From Rhizobium leguminosarum (lineage in GTDB: Bacteria; Pseudomonadota; Alphaproteobacteria; Rhizobiales; Rhizobiaceae), in the NCBI RefSeq assembly GCF_002953715.1, contig NZ_CP025013.1, positions 1 to 64,000 of the forward strand: a stretch of 64,000 nt of DNA, given 5' to 3'. How positions within the stretch are numbered: position 1 is the stretch's first letter; the number at the start of each line of letters is the position of its first letter. Below the pieces are notes generated by a model. The model searched no databases. It was not told the origin of the DNA and saw nothing but the letters and a program-made list of their open reading frames with translations. A program made the translations under genes and the position numbers. Shown here in pieces: positions 61,413 to 64,000 of this stretch.

Positions 61413-62183
61413 GTGCAGGATAGCGTCGTAGAAATTCGCGTGGTGTCACCGATCGTCACCAAAGGATTTCGCAAAGTCGCCGATCTCCGGGCGTTGGAAT
61501 ATCCCGGAATCAAGATCAGCCACGCGCAGATTACGGCCGGACCTGGATCGATCGAGAGCGAGTTCGAGGCTGCCCTCTCGGTGCCGGGAACAATCGCCGA
61601 AGCGATCAAGGCGCAGAATGAAGGCGTCCATGCCGTCATCATCGACTGCATGGGCGATCCGGGTCTCAGGCCGTCGCGGGAAGCCGTGACGATCCCGGTG
61701 CTTGGTCCCTGCGAGACCGGCATGCACCTTGCGGCGATGCTCGGCCACCGGTTTTCCGTCCTCACCGTGATGCGCCGGCTGCGCGCATCCTTTGAAAACA
61801 CCGCGGCCGTCGCCGGCCTTTCGACCAAGCTCGCCTCGGTGCGTAGCGTCGATATTCCCGTTCTGGAATTGGAGGAAGATCTCGACCGGACCAAGGCGAT
61901 GCTGATCAAGGAAGGCATCCGGGCGGTCGAGGAAGATGGCGCCGAGGCGCTCGTCTTCGGCTGCACCGGCCTGATGGGTTGCGCCTTCGCTTTGCGCGAG
62001 GGACTTCTGGCGCACGGGATCGACGTGCCTGTCATCGATCCCATTCCCGCCGCTGTTTCCGTTGCCGCGGCGCTGGTGCGTTCGAACCTTGCCCACAGCA
62101 AGCTGACCTTCCCGCAGCCGCCCGAAAAACAGTTGCTCGGCTACGACTATATTCATCTGCCCATGCCGCTTGCGGCCGAATGA
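61413..62183 (+). CDS. Hydantoin/Asp-Glu racemase-family protein
   Basis: A 256-residue racemase of the Asp/Glu/hydantoin superfamily with the two active-site cysteines Cys79 (IIDCMGDPG) and Cys184 (VFGCTGLMG). GTG at 61413 is chosen because AGGAGG lies 6 bases upstream. The frame itself opens at 61377. Downstream are two permeases, so the operon imports a compound and probably racemises it or a derivative. A hydantoin or 5-substituted amino acid derivative is possible, but hydantoinase genes are not inside the window. Confidence 0.83.
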   Translation: MQDSVVEIRVVSPIVTKGFRKVADLRALEYPGIKISHAQITAGPGSIESEFEAALSVPGTIAEAIKAQNEGVHAVIIDCMGDPGLRPSREAVTIPVLGPCETGMHLAAMLGHRFSVLTVMRRLRASFENTAAVAGLSTKLASVRSVDIPVLELEEDLDRTKAMLIKEGIRAVEEDGAEALVFGCTGLMGCAFALREGLLAHGIDVPVIDPIPAAVSVAAALVRSNLAHSKLTFPQPPEKQLLGYDYIHLPMPLAAE

Positions 62184-62216
62184 GAGAACGCTGGACGTTC
62201 CATTGAGAGGACAGAG

Positions 62217-63134
62217 ATGGCGATTGCGCAAACGGACACCATGACACAAACGGAAGAGCGGAAAGGATCGACCACCGCCCTTCAGGATTTCCGCCTGTGG
62301 TGGCTGGTCATCCCGGCGTTCCTCGTCTTCCTCGTCTTCTTCGTGATCCCGACCGCATCACTGTTCGGGCTCGCCTTCAACAAGTCCGTCGCCGGCGTCA
62401 TCGCCCTCAACAGCCAGATCACCTTCGACAATTTCGTCCGCATCTTCACACGGGCGAGCTATTATGAATCGATCCTGCGCTCGATCTGGATTTCCGCCAT
62501 CGTCGGCGCCGCCTGCCTGTTCTTCGGCTATCCCCTCGCCTACGTCATCGCAAAAACGGTGAAGCCGAGCCGCGCCACGCTGTTGATGATCCTCGTGCTC
62601 TCCTCCATGCAGCTCGACATGGTGATCCGCATGTACGGGCTTATGGTGCTGCTCGGCGATAACGGCCTCATCAACGGATTTCTCTTGAGGGTCGGGGCGA
62701 TAACGACGCCGCTGCCGCTGATGTATAATGTCTTCGGCGTCATCGTCGGGTTGGTGCAGATCACCCTGCCCTTCATGGTGCTGTCGCTGATCGGCATCAT
62801 TAAGGCGATCCATCCCTCGCTCGAAGAGGCAGCCCGAAGCCTCGGCGCCTCGCGCTGGCACGCCTTCGTCACCATCGTGCTGCCGCTCTCCATGCCCGGA
62901 ATCCTGGCCGGCACGCTTTTGGTCTTTGCGCTTTCGATCAGCTCCTACGTCGTTCCCGCTTTGATGGGTGGCTGGAAGGTGATGGTGCTGCCCATCCATA
63001 TCTACCAGCAGATCGCCGAGGTCGGGCGCTGGCAGTTCGGCGCCGCCATCGCCGTGGTGCTCTTCGTGACGAGCATCGCAGCCGTTGCGGTCTATCACCA
63101 GGCAGCGGTCAGAACTTCGGGAGGGCGCACCTGA
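62217..63134 (+). CDS. ABC permease, PotB-like
   Basis: A 305-residue permease of the spermidine/putrescine/iron class. After a polar N-terminus (about 28 residues) there are six hydrophobic helices, with the EAA loop EEAARSLGASRWHAFVTIVLP at about 201-221. Its stop overlaps the next start (TGATG). It probably forms a channel with the PotC-like partner. Confidence 0.88.
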   Translation: MAIAQTDTMTQTEERKGSTTALQDFRLWWLVIPAFLVFLVFFVIPTASLFGLAFNKSVAGVIALNSQITFDNFVRIFTRASYYESILRSIWISAIVGAACLFFGYPLAYVIAKTVKPSRATLLMILVLSSMQLDMVIRMYGLMVLLGDNGLINGFLLRVGAITTPLPLMYNVFGVIVGLVQITLPFMVLSLIGIIKAIHPSLEEAARSLGASRWHAFVTIVLPLSMPGILAGTLLVFALSISSYVVPALMGGWKVMVLPIHIYQQIAEVGRWQFGAAIAVVLFVTSIAAVAVYHQAAVRTSGGRT

Positions 63135-63937
63135 TGCGTGAAGAATCTGCCATCCCCTTTGCCTTCAAGGCCATTTCGCTGCTGTCGCTGGCGATCCTTC
63201 TGGTACCGGTCTTCATCGTGGTGCTTGCCGGCCTGAACTCGGGCGACTACCTGACCTTTCCGCCGGAGGGCCTGTCGCTGCGCTGGATACAGGCCTTCTT
63301 GACCTCGCCGGTATTCCTCTCGGCCTATGGCGTCAGCTTCATGATCGCATTGGTCTCGACGCTGATCTCGACCGTGATCGGCACGATGGCGGCGATCTAT
63401 CTGACACGCTCGCAGAGCCGTACCTCCAGCATCCTGCGCGGCTTCTTCATGCTGCCGATCGTGCTGCCCGGCGTGGTGCTGGGGCTTGCCCTCTACGTCT
63501 TCTACGTGACGACGGGCATCGGCCTTGCCCGCACCATGCCGGGGCTGATCATCGGCCACGTGATCGTCACCTGCCCCTTCGTCATCGCGACGGTGACGGC
63601 GGCGCTGGTCGGTTTCGACCGCTCGCTGGAGGAGGCCGCCCGCAGCCTTGGCGCCTCGCCCTTCACCGCCTTCCGGCTGGTGACGTTGAAGATCATCGGA
63701 CCGGCGATCTCGGCGGGCACGATCTTCGCATTCATCGTTTCGTTCGGCCAGTTCGAAGTCACGCTGTTCCTGTCGACGCCGAACCTGCAGACGCTGCCGA
63801 TCGCGATGTATGTCTCCATGCGCTACCAGTTCGAGCCGACGGCCGCCGCCGCGGGCATCTTCGCCATCGCGCTCGTCATTCTCTCCACCGTGCTGACTTC
63901 CAGACTCGTCAACCTGAAACGCACCTTCGGGGGATGA
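63134..63937 (+). CDS. ABC permease, PotC-like
   Basis: A 267-residue permease with helices at about 12-35, 65-90, 100-125, 135-160, 188-210 and 235-255. The loop EEAARSLGASPFTAFRLVTLK is nearly the same as in the preceding gene. It starts one base into the previous stop. A binding protein or ATPase is expected after 63986. Confidence 0.88.
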   Translation: MREESAIPFAFKAISLLSLAILLVPVFIVVLAGLNSGDYLTFPPEGLSLRWIQAFLTSPVFLSAYGVSFMIALVSTLISTVIGTMAAIYLTRSQSRTSSILRGFFMLPIVLPGVVLGLALYVFYVTTGIGLARTMPGLIIGHVIVTCPFVIATVTAALVGFDRSLEEAARSLGASPFTAFRLVTLKIIGPAISAGTIFAFIVSFGQFEVTLFLSTPNLQTLPIAMYVSMRYQFEPTAAAAGIFAIALVILSTVLTSRLVNLKRTFGG

Positions 63938-63985
63938 ATACCGCCACGCCTTCACATCAACGATAGAGCAAAAAAGGGGAACTTC

Positions 63986-64000
63986 ATGACTGAGAAAACG
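63986..64000 (+). CDS. Start of a gene cut by the window edge
   Basis: ATG at 63986 with AAAAGGGGAAC upstream begins MTEKT and runs off the window. By operon logic it should be the ATPase, binding protein or a catabolic enzyme of the preceding importer. Nothing more can be said. Confidence 0.45.

Noticed and set aside
1..64000. tRNA, rRNA, CRISPR arrays, phage genes
   Set aside because: No cloverleaf-like sequence, rRNA signature, regularly spaced repeat array or phage structural gene was seen.

Overview
The window looks like the start of a large secondary plasmid of a fast-growing rhizobium (Rhizobium leguminosarum/etli group or close relative). It opens on the first codon of a complete repABC replication/partition operon. 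This is followed by tightly packed, high-GC alphaproteobacterial catabolic operons: periplasmic-binding-protein ABC importers with LacI, DeoR, GntR, AsnC and MocR regulators. Two intergenic hairpin repeats resemble the RIME-type repeats of Rhizobium. The host assignment is inferred from gene content, not from a database match.

Layout. 1-3659: repA, repB and repC, with an antisense RNA predicted between repB and repC. 3773-9451: a dapA-like lyase/aldolase, an FCD-type GntR regulator, a CUT1 sugar ABC importer without ATPase, and a PfkB kinase. 9530-14256: a second CUT1 importer without ATPase, divergent from a LacI regulator. 14275-26318: a rare-sugar region with esterase, two Gfo/Idh/MocA oxidoreductases, two TIM-barrel isomerases, a DeoR regulator, a DhnA/LsrF-type aldolase, a PfkB kinase, the only CUT1 ATPase of the sugar region, an alpha/beta hydrolase, an RPE-family epimerase and a ROK kinase. 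26346-41333: a DUF4112 protein, then a complete ectoine/hydroxyectoine module with an aminotransferase, aldehyde dehydrogenase and AsnC regulator on one side, divergent from a MocR regulator (EnuR), the ehuABCD importer and eutABCDE enzymes.

41364-48932: motility-related genes, namely a membrane chemoreceptor, a TetR regulator, a 727-residue protein of repeated DUF1217-like modules and a cytosolic dual-PAS chemoreceptor. A recombination scar joining fragments of two genes lies among them. 49011-57215: a frameshifted TetR remnant and two polar-amino-acid-type ABC operons separated by a VapBC-type toxin-antitoxin pair. 57293-59305: a decayed IS30-type transposase and an intact insertion sequence with about 50-bp inverted repeats. 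59560-64000: a cysteine-cluster protein, a nitroreductase with an N-terminal extension, and the start of an operon with a hydantoin/Asp-Glu-type racemase and a spermidine/putrescine-type permease pair.

How the parts work together. The best supported pathway is ectoine use: EhuABCD imports ectoine and hydroxyectoine, EutABC are proposed to convert hydroxyectoine to ectoine, EutD (DoeA) opens the ring, EutE (DoeB) deacetylates, and the aminotransferase and dehydrogenase take diaminobutyrate to aspartate. In the sugar half, two permease/binding-protein sets probably share the single ATPase at 20641-21786. All three amino-acid-type operons carry hairpins exactly between the binding-protein gene and the first permease gene, which suggests a common way of setting subunit ratios. 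I found no tRNA, rRNA or CRISPR array.
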